From assembly GCA_900637705.1 (NCBI GenBank), contig LR134390.1, positions 1,054,001 through 1,118,000 on the forward strand: DNA of 64,000 nt, read 5' to 3'. Below the pieces are notes generated by a model. The model worked only from the letters and a program-made list of their open reading frames with translations, was not told the origin of the DNA and ran no database searches. Positions within the stretch are counted from its first letter, which is position 1. The number at the start of each line of letters is the position of its first letter. The stretch is from Fusobacterium varium (lineage in GTDB: Bacteria; Fusobacteriota; Fusobacteriia; Fusobacteriales; Fusobacteriaceae). Positions 55,389-64,000 of this stretch are shown here, piece by piece. The translations under genes were made by a program, and so were the position numbers.

Positions 55389-56006
55389 ATGGAATTATTA
55401 AAAATAATAGAAAAAATAAGTGAAGAGATAATAAAAAATAAAGATTATCTTACAGAATTAGATAGAGAAATAGGAGATGGAGATCATGGTGTAAATCTTG
55501 CAAGAGGTTTTGAAAAAGTGGAAGAGGAAATTCCAAATATGCAGGGTATGAAGCCTTTTGAAGTTTTAAATAAAATGGCAATGATATTAATATCCAATGT
55601 AGGAGGAGCATCAGGGGCTCTTTATGGAACTGCTCTAATGAAAGGGGCAGCTTATTTAAAAACTAAAGATACAATAAATTCACAAGTAATGGCTGATACA
55701 TGGAATGAAATGATAAAGGGAATAGAAATGAGAGGGAAAGCTGTATTGGGAGAAAAAACTATGCTGGACACTCAAATCCCTGCATATGAAGCTTTTAAAC
55801 TGAAAGCTGATGCTGGAGCTGGAATAAAAGAATGTTTTGAATTTGCAGAATTAAAAGGAAAAGCTGGAATGGAATCAACAAAAAACATAGCAGCTACAAA
55901 AGGAAGAGCAAGTTACCTTGGAGAAAGGAGCATAGGACATCTTGATCCAGGTTCTGTTTCATCTTACTTAATTATAAAAACTATAAATGACGAATTGAAA
56001 GGATAG
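55389..56006 (+). CDS. dhaL: Dihydroxyacetone kinase, ADP-binding DhaL subunit
   Basis: A 205-aa helical-barrel subunit. The Mg/ADP-binding Asp cluster is LDREIGDGDHGVNLARGF (~24-41), with SNVGGASGALYGTALM (~68-83) and ATKGRASYLGERSIGHLDPGS (split, ~167-187). It transfers phosphate to DHA bound on DhaK. It lies 11 bp behind dhaK and 8 bp before dhaM. Confidence 0.95.
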   Translation: MELLKIIEKISEEIIKNKDYLTELDREIGDGDHGVNLARGFEKVEEEIPNMQGMKPFEVLNKMAMILISNVGGASGALYGTALMKGAAYLKTKDTINSQVMADTWNEMIKGIEMRGKAVLGEKTMLDTQIPAYEAFKLKADAGAGIKECFEFAELKGKAGMESTKNIAATKGRASYLGERSIGHLDPGSVSSYLIIKTINDELKG

Positions 56007-56014
56007 TGATTATT

Positions 56015-56410
56015 ATGGTAGGGATAGTGATTGTATCACATAGTAAGAAACTTGCTCATGAAATAATTGAACTGTGTAATGAAATGAAAAAATATGATTT
56101 TCCTGTTATAAATGGAAGTGGAACAACAGGAAACCATTTAGGCTCAGATCCCATGATTATAAAGGAAGCTATAGAAAATGCTTACTCAGAAGATGGAGTT
56201 CTAATCTTTGGAGATATAGGAAGTTCAATTTTAAATAGTGAAATGGCAATAGAGTTTTTAGATGAAGAATATAATAGAAGTAAAATAAAAATAGCTGATG
56301 CACCAATAGTAGAAGGAACACTTATAGCTATGTCTATAAATGATGGGAAAACTTCATTGGAAGATATATTGGAAGAATTAAAAGATTTAAAAAATTTTAA
56401 TAAAGTTTAA
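56015..56410 (+). CDS. dhaM: Dihydroxyacetone kinase phosphotransfer subunit DhaM (EIIA-Man fold)
   Basis: A 131-aa, single-domain DhaM. The phospho-acceptor His is in GIVIVSHSKKLAHEI (~His9), followed by INGSGTTGNHLGSDPMIIKEAI and GVLIFGDIGSSILNSEMA. Only the EIIA domain is present, without the fused HPr or EI domains of the E. coli protein, so general HPr must deliver the phosphate. ATG 56015 is in frame 9 nt after the frame opening and follows GGATAGTG. Last gene of dhaKLM, followed by a terminator. Confidence 0.93.
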   Translation: MVGIVIVSHSKKLAHEIIELCNEMKKYDFPVINGSGTTGNHLGSDPMIIKEAIENAYSEDGVLIFGDIGSSILNSEMAIEFLDEEYNRSKIKIADAPIVEGTLIAMSINDGKTSLEDILEELKDLKNFNKV

Positions 56411-56415
56411 AATTA

Positions 56416-56460
56416 AAAATCTCTCTTAGAAATTATTTAGTTTCTAAAAGAGATTTTTAT
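56416..56460. terminator. Bidirectional terminator between dhaM and aas
   Basis: AAAATCTCTCTTAGAAA pairs with TTTCTAAAAGAGATTTTT (about 56416-56432 with 56441-56457). A- and T-runs on both sides serve the convergent genes. Confidence 0.8.
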
Positions 56461-56473
56461 TTTATGAATTTAA

Positions 56474-59400
56474 TTATTGATTTTCAACTATTTCTTTGAC
56501 TTTAATATAATCTATTTTTCCTGTACCAAGTAAAGGCAGTTTATCTACTGTAATAATTTTTTTAGGTACCCATAATTCACTGTAAAGTTTTTCTTTAAAA
56601 TAGTTTAGTATATCTTTAGTATCAACATTTTCTTTTTCTGTAACTAAAACCAGTTGCTCTCCTTTTTTCTCATCTGGAATAGAAATAACAGCATTGGAAA
56701 AATCCTTGATATAGCCGTTTATTATTTCTTCTACAGCTGTAAGAGAAACCATTTCACCAGCTATTTTAGCAAATCTTTTGGCTCTTCCTAAAATGGTAAT
56801 AAATTTATTTTCATCAATATCTACAATATCTCCAGTGTCGTACCAACCACCTTCAGGTTGAGTTATTTTTCCATCTTTTAAATAACCTAGCATAATATTT
56901 TTACCTTTTATCCACAATCGTCCCCCTTTTTCTATTCCAGGAACAGCCTCTAATTTATACTCTATATCTGGTAAAAGTCTACCAACACTTCCTCTTTTTT
57001 GATGCATAGGAGTATTTACAGAAATAACTGGACTGGCCTCTGTTACCCCATATCCTTCTAAAACTCTTACTCCAAATCTTTCCAACCATTGATAATAAGT
57101 AGAATCTTTTAATTTCTCTGCTCCCACTATTGCATATTTTATATTATAGAAATCATAAGGATTAGCCTGTTTCGCATATCCATTAAAAAATGTGTCAGTT
57201 CCACATAAAATTGTTGAATTAGAATCATAAACTAATTCTGGAACTATTTTGTAATGCACAGGAGAAGGATAGAAAAATACTTTTATCCCTGAAAGCAATG
57301 GAAGTATAGTTCCGATTCCTAGTCCAAATGAATGGAACATAGGAAGAGCATTAAACAGAATATCTTGACTTGTAAAGGAAAATAATGAAGATATCTGAAA
57401 TCTGTTTGCCTGTAAATTTTCATGACTTAAAAGCACAGCTTTTGGAATCCCTTCAGACCCTGATGTAAAAAGAATAGTACAAGGATCATTATAATTTATT
57501 TGAGGAACTTTTTTCAAAAGATAATTAAGGAAAGCAGATAATTTTGTAATCAGATTTATCTTTGATTGAAATTCTTCAAGATATATAATTTTTACTCCAT
57601 TTTCTTCTAAAGTTTTAATAAGCTCTTCTAATTGAAGCATCTCTATCATTTTTTTAGCTGTAATAATAGTTGATATTTCAGCAGTTTTTATACAGGATAA
57701 TATTTGACTTTTTCCTTGAGTGAAGTTAATCATAGCAGGAATTTTGCCAATAGACTGTAATCCAAAGAAAACCAAAGCATTTATGATGGAGTTAGGAAGC
57801 ACTATTCCAATATTTTTTTCTTTGAAGTTTCTTTTTATAGCCTCCCCAATAACATATGATTTTAATATAAAATTTCTATAGTTCATAGGCTGTCTGGCAA
57901 TATCTTCTGCAATCATATGTTTTTTGCCATGTATTTTAGCAGCATTCAGCAATGATTTAAAAACATTTTCTCTTACTGGAGAAGATTTAAAAATCATAGA
58001 AGTCATAATCTCATAAAGCTGATCTCCTATTTTTCCTCTTTTTGTACTTCCTTTATCATCTTCAGATAATTTTATCTTAGTTGGAGGAAGTATTGTAATC
58101 TTTATTCTAGGGAAAAATTTAGTTTTTAATTTAGTTTTTAAATATGAAAATTTTGAATATTGAGCACCATCTATTCTGATAGGTAAGATATTAGCATTGG
58201 CTTTTAAAGCTACCACTCCAGCTCCTTCATAAACTTTCATTAAAGAACCTGTTACAGTTATTCTTCCCTCTGGAAATATAATACATTTTTCATTGTTCTT
58301 CAATTCGTTAATAAGTTGTTTTAATGCTAGAGGATTTGTAGGGTCAATAGGATATAGCTTTACCACTGGTTTAAATATTCTAATCCACCATTTTTTAGAA
58401 ATTGTTGTATTAATTGCAAATATCAATTTTTCTGGCATAAATGAAGCAACAAGCAATCCATCTAATAAAGAGGTATGGTTTGCTATTATAAGAACTCTTT
58501 TCCCAGCTTTTTCATAATTTTCAAGACCAGTGACCTCCATTTTGAATATGAGAGATAAAATACTTTGTGCCATAGATCTGGGAAGTGCGTCTGGAATAAT
58601 AGTAAGTATATATAGAGATACACATAGACAAATAATAGATATCAAGAAAAATATATCTGATATGATGAATCCTATTTTAAAAAGTCCAAGAACAAGAGCA
58701 GAGAAAATGACTATTCCAACAGCGTTCATTATATTGTTTCCAGCAATGATAGTAGCTAGATATTTTTTAGGTGCTTTATTTTGTAAAAAAGCATTTAAAG
58801 GAACTATATACATTCCACCAAAAAAAGCGAGGAAAAATAATATAAAAGATATTTTTATTCCAGGTATTGACTTGAAAAATACTACTGTTCCTATATGAGT
58901 GTCAGGAGTAACATAGTCCTTAGTAAAAAGGTAAAGGAAGAAAGTAGCAATTCCTATCCCGATAGAACTCAATGGAACAAATGTAGGGTGAACAATTCCT
59001 CTCATAACTTTTGTACATACGAAGGTTCCAGCAGCCATACCTAATGAAAATATAAACATGAATACAGCAACAGCATTTCTTGAAAGTCCTAATAGGTCAC
59101 TGCACATTGGATAAAGCTGAGTAAGAATGACTGCACCAAGTGCCCAAAACCATGAGAGTCCTAAGATAGTAATATAAATACTTCTTATTTCTGAGATTTT
59201 CTTTAATGTCAGCCTTAGAGTTTTGAATATATTAAAACTCATAGATAAATCAGGTCTTGGGGCTGGAGCAGAAGGTATTTTAAAACTGCTCAACATACCA
59301 ACCAAAGAGCAAAATACAAGTATTCCAACAGTTATGTTGGGAGAAGTAATATGAGCTCCTAATATAGTTCCTATTAATATTGAAAAATATGTAGCACCAT

Positions 59401-59830
59401 CTATTATAGCATTTCCTTCTATCAACTCACACTCTTCAAGATGTTGTGGGATAATAGAATATTTAACAGGTCCAAAAAAAGCAGACTGCACACTCATAAA
59501 AAACAGTATAATAATAAGTCCAGAATAAAATTTAAAGAAAACTGCAACAGCAGTAAGGAGCATTAATACAAACTCTATACATTTTAAAATTTTAGCAATT
59601 TTATCCCTATGATATTTATCAGCCAGCTGTCCAGCAGTGGCAGATAAAAAGAAAAAGGGAAGAATGAAGAGAATAGAAATAAAATTCAGCAACATTCCTT
59701 CATGGGCTCTATTTAATGTAAGATTGTAAGTAATGAAAGCCATGATTGCCGTTTTTAACATATTGTCATTAAAAGCTCCAAAAAATTGAGTTATAAATAA
59801 AGGACAAAATCTTTTATTTTTTAGTAACAT
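56474..59830 (-). CDS. aas: LplT-Aas fusion: lysophospholipid transporter, acyltransferase and acyl-ACP synthetase
   Basis: A 1118-aa inner-membrane protein with three parts. Residues ~1-410 are an MFS transporter like LplT (FFGAFNDNMLKTAIMAF near the start). Residues ~430-620 are a PlsC acyltransferase: NHTSLLD (HxxxxD-type, ~441) and FPEGRITVTG (~510). Residues ~640-1118 are an AMP-forming synthetase: ILFTSGSEGIPKAVLLSH (~772), EGYGVTEASPV (~925) and a C-terminal TGKIDYIKV. Together these flip lyso-phospholipids inward and re-acylate them. Monocistronic; RBS GGAGG overlaps just upstream of ATG 59830. Confidence 0.93.
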   Translation of the reverse strand: MLLKNKRFCPLFITQFFGAFNDNMLKTAIMAFITYNLTLNRAHEGMLLNFISILFILPFFFLSATAGQLADKYHRDKIAKILKCIEFVLMLLTAVAVFFKFYSGLIIILFFMSVQSAFFGPVKYSIIPQHLEECELIEGNAIIDGATYFSILIGTILGAHITSPNITVGILVFCSLVGMLSSFKIPSAPAPRPDLSMSFNIFKTLRLTLKKISEIRSIYITILGLSWFWALGAVILTQLYPMCSDLLGLSRNAVAVFMFIFSLGMAAGTFVCTKVMRGIVHPTFVPLSSIGIGIATFFLYLFTKDYVTPDTHIGTVVFFKSIPGIKISFILFFLAFFGGMYIVPLNAFLQNKAPKKYLATIIAGNNIMNAVGIVIFSALVLGLFKIGFIISDIFFLISIICLCVSLYILTIIPDALPRSMAQSILSLIFKMEVTGLENYEKAGKRVLIIANHTSLLDGLLVASFMPEKLIFAINTTISKKWWIRIFKPVVKLYPIDPTNPLALKQLINELKNNEKCIIFPEGRITVTGSLMKVYEGAGVVALKANANILPIRIDGAQYSKFSYLKTKLKTKFFPRIKITILPPTKIKLSEDDKGSTKRGKIGDQLYEIMTSMIFKSSPVRENVFKSLLNAAKIHGKKHMIAEDIARQPMNYRNFILKSYVIGEAIKRNFKEKNIGIVLPNSIINALVFFGLQSIGKIPAMINFTQGKSQILSCIKTAEISTIITAKKMIEMLQLEELIKTLEENGVKIIYLEEFQSKINLITKLSAFLNYLLKKVPQINYNDPCTILFTSGSEGIPKAVLLSHENLQANRFQISSLFSFTSQDILFNALPMFHSFGLGIGTILPLLSGIKVFFYPSPVHYKIVPELVYDSNSTILCGTDTFFNGYAKQANPYDFYNIKYAIVGAEKLKDSTYYQWLERFGVRVLEGYGVTEASPVISVNTPMHQKRGSVGRLLPDIEYKLEAVPGIEKGGRLWIKGKNIMLGYLKDGKITQPEGGWYDTGDIVDIDENKFITILGRAKRFAKIAGEMVSLTAVEEIINGYIKDFSNAVISIPDEKKGEQLVLVTEKENVDTKDILNYFKEKLYSELWVPKKIITVDKLPLLGTGKIDYIKVKEIVENQ

Positions 59831-59958
59831 ATATCCTCCAAAACATAATTTATCTTTAAAATTAATAATTAAAATATCTTACTATACAAGAGTATATAGA
59901 TATTTATTTAAGTATATATTATTTTTTCTTTTTTTCAAAGAACTCTTTATATAAATAT

Positions 59959-60627
59959 TTACGCCTTATTATTCAGAATCTTTTTTCTTAATTTCCAGTC
60001 AGGCATATATTTTTCCACAAAATTCCAAAATTCTTTTTGATGATGTGGATATGGAAGATGTGAAAGTTCGTGCAGAACCACATATTCAATAGCAGTAATA
60101 GGTTTTTCTATAAGATGAAGATTATATGTAATTATTTTTCTTGTAGTATTACATGAACCCCATCTGCTTTTCATACTTCTTATTTTTATCTCCTTAGGAA
60201 GAAAACCTATTTTTTCCCCTATTTCTACAGTAAGTTTTTCCAAAATAATGGTAATTTTTTCTCTAAACCATTTTTCGAGAATTTTCTTTTTTTCATCAGG
60301 AGAATCAGTTTTTTTACAATAAATATATATTTTTTCTTCATCTTGTTCTATAAAATTTTTCTCAGATGGCAGAATTTCTAAAATATATTTTTTTCCCAGA
60401 TAAAAAATTTCATCACCATTCAGATAAGAAATAGATTTTCTATTGGAGTAATATTCAGTGATGGAATTTATTTTCTCAATTATCCATTTTTCTTTCTGTA
60501 CAATGAGCTGTTCTATATATTTTTGAGGAACCCTTTTAGGTGCAGATACCAGTACCTCACCATTTGAATTTATTTTTATTATTATGTTTTTTATTTTTTT
60601 TCTTGTCACAGTTACTTTAAAATTCAT
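59959..60627 (-). CDS. SprT/YgjP-like zinc metallopeptidase
   Basis: A 222-aa protein of the M48-like YgjP/DUF45 family. The N-terminal DUF45 region (VLVSAPKRVPQKYIEQLI, MKSRWGSCNTTRKIITYNL) is followed by the zinc motif HELSHLPYPHHQKEFW (HExxH, ~175), with a third ligand likely in the downstream His/Glu. Soluble, with no signal peptide. The physiological substrate is unknown. A weak RBS (AGAAAGGAA) precedes the ATG. It is divergent from lepA. Confidence 0.88.
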   Translation of the reverse strand: MNFKVTVTRKKIKNIIIKINSNGEVLVSAPKRVPQKYIEQLIVQKEKWIIEKINSITEYYSNRKSISYLNGDEIFYLGKKYILEILPSEKNFIEQDEEKIYIYCKKTDSPDEKKKILEKWFREKITIILEKLTVEIGEKIGFLPKEIKIRSMKSRWGSCNTTRKIITYNLHLIEKPITAIEYVVLHELSHLPYPHHQKEFWNFVEKYMPDWKLRKKILNNKA

Positions 60628-60688
60628 AAAATTCCTTTCTAAAAATAGTTTTTTATTAATTATACCATATAAGAGAACTCCTTTTTAG

Positions 60689-60717
60689 TTGATTTTTTTT
60701 GGATAATCTTTTATAAT
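60689..60717 (+). promoter_or_regulatory. Sigma70-type promoter of lepA
   Basis: TTGATT (60689-60694), 17-bp spacer, TATAAT (60712-60717), 35 nt before the lepA ATG. Confidence 0.75.
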
Positions 60718-60752
60718 GTTGTGTAAGTGATAAAATAATTAGGAGGAAATTT

Positions 60753-62554
60753 ATGTTGCAAAAGCATAAGAGAAACTTTTCAATAATTGCTCATATAGAT
60801 CATGGTAAGTCAACAATAGCAGATAGATTATTAGAATTTACAGGAACTGTGACTAAAAGAGAAATGAAAGAGCAGCTTCTTGACTCTATGGATTTGGAAA
60901 GAGAAAAAGGGATAACAATAAAGGCTCAGGCTGTTACTTTATATTATAAAGCAAAAGATGGGATAGAATATGAATTAAATCTTATAGATACTCCAGGACA
61001 TGTGGATTTTATTTATGAGGTGTCTAGATCGCTGGCAGCTTGTGAAGGAGCTCTTCTTGTAGTTGACGCAGCTCAAGGAGTAGAAGCTCAGACCCTTGCC
61101 AATGTATATTTAGCCATAGAAAATAATCTGGAGGTAGTACCTGTAATCAATAAAATTGATCTTCCAGCAGCTGATCCAGAAAAAGTAAAACATGAGATAG
61201 AAGATATAATAGGTCTTCCAGCAGATGATGCTGTAATGTGTTCTGGAAAAACAGGAATAGGAATAGAAGATTTATTAGAAGCAATAGTAGCTAAAGTACC
61301 AGCTCCAGCATATGATGAGGAAGCTCCATTAAAGGCATTGATTTTTGATTCTAAATTTGATGATTACAGAGGAGTTATTACATATGTAAAAGTTTTAGAT
61401 GGTTCTATAAAAAAAGGGGACAAAATAAAAATATGGTCTACTGAAAAAGAATTTGATGTATTGGAAGTTGGAGTATTTTCACCAACTATGAAGCCAAAAG
61501 ATGGACTTACTTCAGGATCAGTTGGATATATAATAACAGGAGTAAAAACTATTCATGATACAAGAGTTGGAGATACAATAACTAATGCTAAAGAACCTTG
61601 TATGTTTCCGTTAGAAGGATTTAAACCAGCACAATCAATGGTATTTGCTGGAATCTATCCATTATTTACAGATGATTATGAGGATTTAAGAGATGCTCTT
61701 GAAAAATTACAGCTGAATGATGCTTCTCTTACATATGTACCAGAAACTTCTCTGGCTTTAGGATTTGGATTTAGATGTGGATTCTTAGGACTTTTGCATA
61801 TGGAAATAATCGTAGAAAGATTGAGAAGAGAATATGATATAGATCTTATTTCAACAACTCCATCAGTTGAATATAAAGTAAATATGGATAAAGGAAATGT
61901 TCTTGTTATAGATAATCCTTGTGAATTTCCAGATCCGGGAAAAGGAAGATTATCTGTAGAAGAGCCTTTTATAAGAGGGAAAGTAATAGTACCAAAAGAA
62001 TATGTAGGAAATGTAATGGAGCTTTGTCAGGAGAAAAGGGGAATATTCATAGGAATGGATTTCATAGATGAAACTAGATCCCTTCTCACTTATGAACTTC
62101 CACTAGCTGAAATTGTAATTGATTTTTATGATAAGTTAAAATCAAGAACTAAAGGATATGCTTCTTTTGAATATGAACTTGTAGGATACAAAGAATCTGA
62201 TCTTGTAAAAGTTGATATACTTGTATCAGGAAAACCAGTAGATGCTTTTTCATTTATAGCTCATAGAGATGGAGCTTATTCCAGAGGAAGAGCTATTTGT
62301 GAAAAACTTAGAGAAGTTATTCCAAGACAACAGTTTGAAATACCTATTCAGGCAGCATTAGGTTCAAAAGTTATAGCAAGAGAAACTATAAAAGCTTTCA
62401 GAAAGAATGTTATAGCTAAGTGTTATGGTGGAGATATAACAAGAAAGAAAAAACTTCTTGAAAAACAAAAGAAGGAAAGAAGAGAATGAAGAGTATTGGA
62501 AATGTTGAAATTCCTCAGGAAGCATTTGTATCAGTACTTAAATTGAATGATTAA
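60753..62554 (+). CDS. lepA: Elongation factor 4 (LepA), frameshift near the C-terminus
   Basis: A translational GTPase, ~600 aa after repair. G1 [16 protein letters not shown] (~14), switch [12 protein letters not shown]3 [12 protein letters not shown] (~77), G4 [13 protein letters not shown] (~130), EF-G-like domains and the LepA C-terminal domain. As read it stops at 62489. Adding one A to the AAAA at 62467-62470 gives [30 protein letters not shown] (split here) ending at 62554, the canonical LepA tail. LepA acts on stalled ribosomes and in 30S assembly. RBS TTAGGAGG precedes the ATG. Confidence 0.95.
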
Positions 62555-62783
62555 TCAGTAGAATAAAAGAGAGTGACTAATAATCATAGAAAAATAGATT
62601 TAGAATTTTTTAATAGAAAAGTTTATTATTAATTTAGTTCATAAAAAATAAAATACTCACAGGATATTGTTTTTTATGATTTGCTTACTTTATTAATTAC
62701 AAGAATTTTTTATTATCGAGATTTCTAAAATTTATTCTGGTTTTTTAGTTATTCTCTTTTTAACAGTAAAGGGGGAGAATGTT

Positions 62784-63995
62784 TTGAATATAGGAAGAGA
62801 AATATTAGATAAACTAAATGTGTTGAGTAAAATAAGCGAACCTTCCAAAGGGGTAACAAGATTATATCTGACAAAAGAATATTTAGAAGCTAGAAATATT
62901 ATAGAAAACTGGATGAAAGAAGCAGGACTTACAACAAGAATAGATGGAGTAGGAAATCTTATTGGAGAATATAAAAGTAATAATGCAGAAGCAAAAACTC
63001 TTGTAATGGGTTCACATCAAGATAGTATAGAAGATGGAGGAAAATTTGATGGAATACTAGGGGTAATACTTCCAATAGTATGTATAAAAAATCTTCTTAA
63101 AGAATATAGAGAATTAAATTGTAATATAAAAATAATATCATTTGCATATGAAGAAGGAACAACTTATGGAGCAGCCTGCTTAACAAGTAAAGCAGTAGCT
63201 GGAACCTTTAAAGAACATCTTTTGGAATTAGAATATAAAGGGAAAAAACTTAAAGATGCTATGGAGGAATATAGACTTAATCCTCAAAAAATAGATGAGT
63301 GTAAAATGAAAAAAGAAGATATAGATACTTTTTTAGAAGTACATATAGAACAGGGACCAGTTCTAGAATATGAAAATCTTCCTGTGGGTATAGTAACTGC
63401 TATTCAATCTTGCAACAGATATCTTGTAAAGATAAAAGGTCAGGCAGGGCATTCTGGAACTATTCCTATGAAGCTGAGAAAAGATGCAGGAGCTGCAATG
63501 GCTGAAATAATATATAAAAGTACAAAACTTGCAGAAGAATTAGGAGAAATGGTTTTAACTTTTGGAAAAATGTCTGTTACTCCAGGAGCAGTAAATGTAA
63601 TACCAGGGGAGGCAGAGTTCACAATAGATATAAGAGCTATGAAAAATACTATTTTAGTGGATACCATAGAAAAAATAGAAAATATCATAAAAGAGATAGT
63701 TGAAAGAAAGGGAATGTCATATTCTATTCAAATGACAAATGAAATAATGGAAACAGCTTGTAGTCTATCAGTAATGGAAGCTTTAGAAAAAAGTTTTATG
63801 AGGCAGAATATTCCTGTATTTAAACTTCCAAGTGGTGCAGGGCATGATGCACAGGAAATGGCAAATATTGCTGAAATGGGAATGCTTTTTGTAAGGTGTG
63901 TAGATGGAATAAGTCATAATCCAATAGAAGATGTAAGAGAAAAAGATTTAGATATAGCAGGAAATATAATTATGGATTATATTTATAACTTTTAA
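62784..63995 (+). CDS. M20-family Zn-dependent amidohydrolase (N-carbamoyl-amino-acid hydrolase / allantoate amidohydrolase type)
   Basis: A 403-aa cytoplasmic dinuclear metalloenzyme. Metal ligands are visible in order: GSHQDS (His, ~75), GGKFDGILGV (Asp), SFAYEEGTTYG (Glu-Glu, ~118), EVHIEQGPVLE (His, ~186) and DGISHNPIED (His, ~375). SHQDS in place of the usual SHLDT is a variant. TTG 62784 is set as start by GGGGGAG upstream. Family members cleave carbamoyl or ureido groups from amino acids or allantoate. The nearby Mo-hydroxylase accessory genes hint at purine or hydantoin breakdown (inference). The 229-bp spacer before it shows no gene. Confidence 0.88.
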   Translation: MNIGREILDKLNVLSKISEPSKGVTRLYLTKEYLEARNIIENWMKEAGLTTRIDGVGNLIGEYKSNNAEAKTLVMGSHQDSIEDGGKFDGILGVILPIVCIKNLLKEYRELNCNIKIISFAYEEGTTYGAACLTSKAVAGTFKEHLLELEYKGKKLKDAMEEYRLNPQKIDECKMKKEDIDTFLEVHIEQGPVLEYENLPVGIVTAIQSCNRYLVKIKGQAGHSGTIPMKLRKDAGAAMAEIIYKSTKLAEELGEMVLTFGKMSVTPGAVNVIPGEAEFTIDIRAMKNTILVDTIEKIENIIKEIVERKGMSYSIQMTNEIMETACSLSVMEALEKSFMRQNIPVFKLPSGAGHDAQEMANIAEMGMLFVRCVDGISHNPIEDVREKDLDIAGNIIMDYIYNF

Positions 63996-64000
63996 AATTT

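Overview
The window is AT-rich DNA from a Fusobacterium. I favour the F. varium / F. ulcerans / F. mortiferum group, but the species is inferred. The evidence is a complete lysine-to-butyrate fermentation operon under a lysine riboswitch, large type V autotransporters ending in Phe with near-identical signal sequences, an OmpA lipoprotein (Gram-negative envelope), class I fumarase, Hcp, and a glycerol/dihydroxyacetone pathway with Gram-positive-like GlpP control.

Layout. 1-8 kb, minus strand: two tandem exported FAD fumarate-reductase-like proteins, hcp with a palindromic HcpR-like operator, an EFR1-type flavodoxin-ferredoxin, mnmA, a LysE exporter and a zinc-ribbon protein. 8-13 kb: M19 dipeptidase, PhzF isomerase, a 16-bp minisatellite, a POT peptide transporter, a two-domain rubredoxin and a cNMP-binding protein. 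13.5-22.5 kb: promoter, lysine riboswitch, then kal-kce-kdd-kamA-kamB-kamC-kamD-kamE, which converts lysine to crotonyl-CoA and acetoacetate and repairs the B12 aminomutase. 22.5-31 kb: L,D-transpeptidase, OmpA lipoprotein, MATE pump, SDR, lipoprotein, aminotransferase and two-subunit fumarase. 31.7-38 kb: glpP, then glpF-glpK and a GlpA/GlpB/DUF1667 oxidase set, with transcription-attenuation leaders. 38.6-41.7 kb: a phage- or plasmid-like module (replication initiator, DnaC-like loader, HTH and small proteins). 41.7-49.5 kb: a surface-variation locus with two large autotransporters, the in-frame deletion scar of a third, two HU-like genes and two IR-flanked promoters. 49.7-53.3 kb: molybdenum-cofactor / Mo-hydroxylase accessory genes (MOSC, moaA, yqeB-like, xdhC) and ridA. 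53.4-64 kb: TSUP transporter, dhaKLM with a GlpP-type leader, the LplT-Aas fusion, a SprT-like protease, lepA and an M20 amidohydrolase.

The most interesting signal is upstream of the autotransporters. Two separate 125-bp segments are each flanked by inverted 26-bp sites with a 12+2+12 layout. Each segment holds a consensus sigma70 promoter (TTGACT-N17-TACAAT or TATAAT) that now points away from the downstream genes. In each pair the two sites share the same central dinucleotide, but the pairs differ from each other. This looks like two independently addressed invertible promoters, both in the OFF orientation.

A second pattern concerns sequence quality. Eight genes (EFR1 ferredoxin, phzF, rubredoxin, kamA, moaA, xdhC, dhaK, lepA) contain ten single-base frameshifts. 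All are repaired by adding one base, nine of them an A in an A-run of the coding strand. This fits homopolymer undercalling in the assembly better than real decay. I treat these as intact genes with errors and give their full span.
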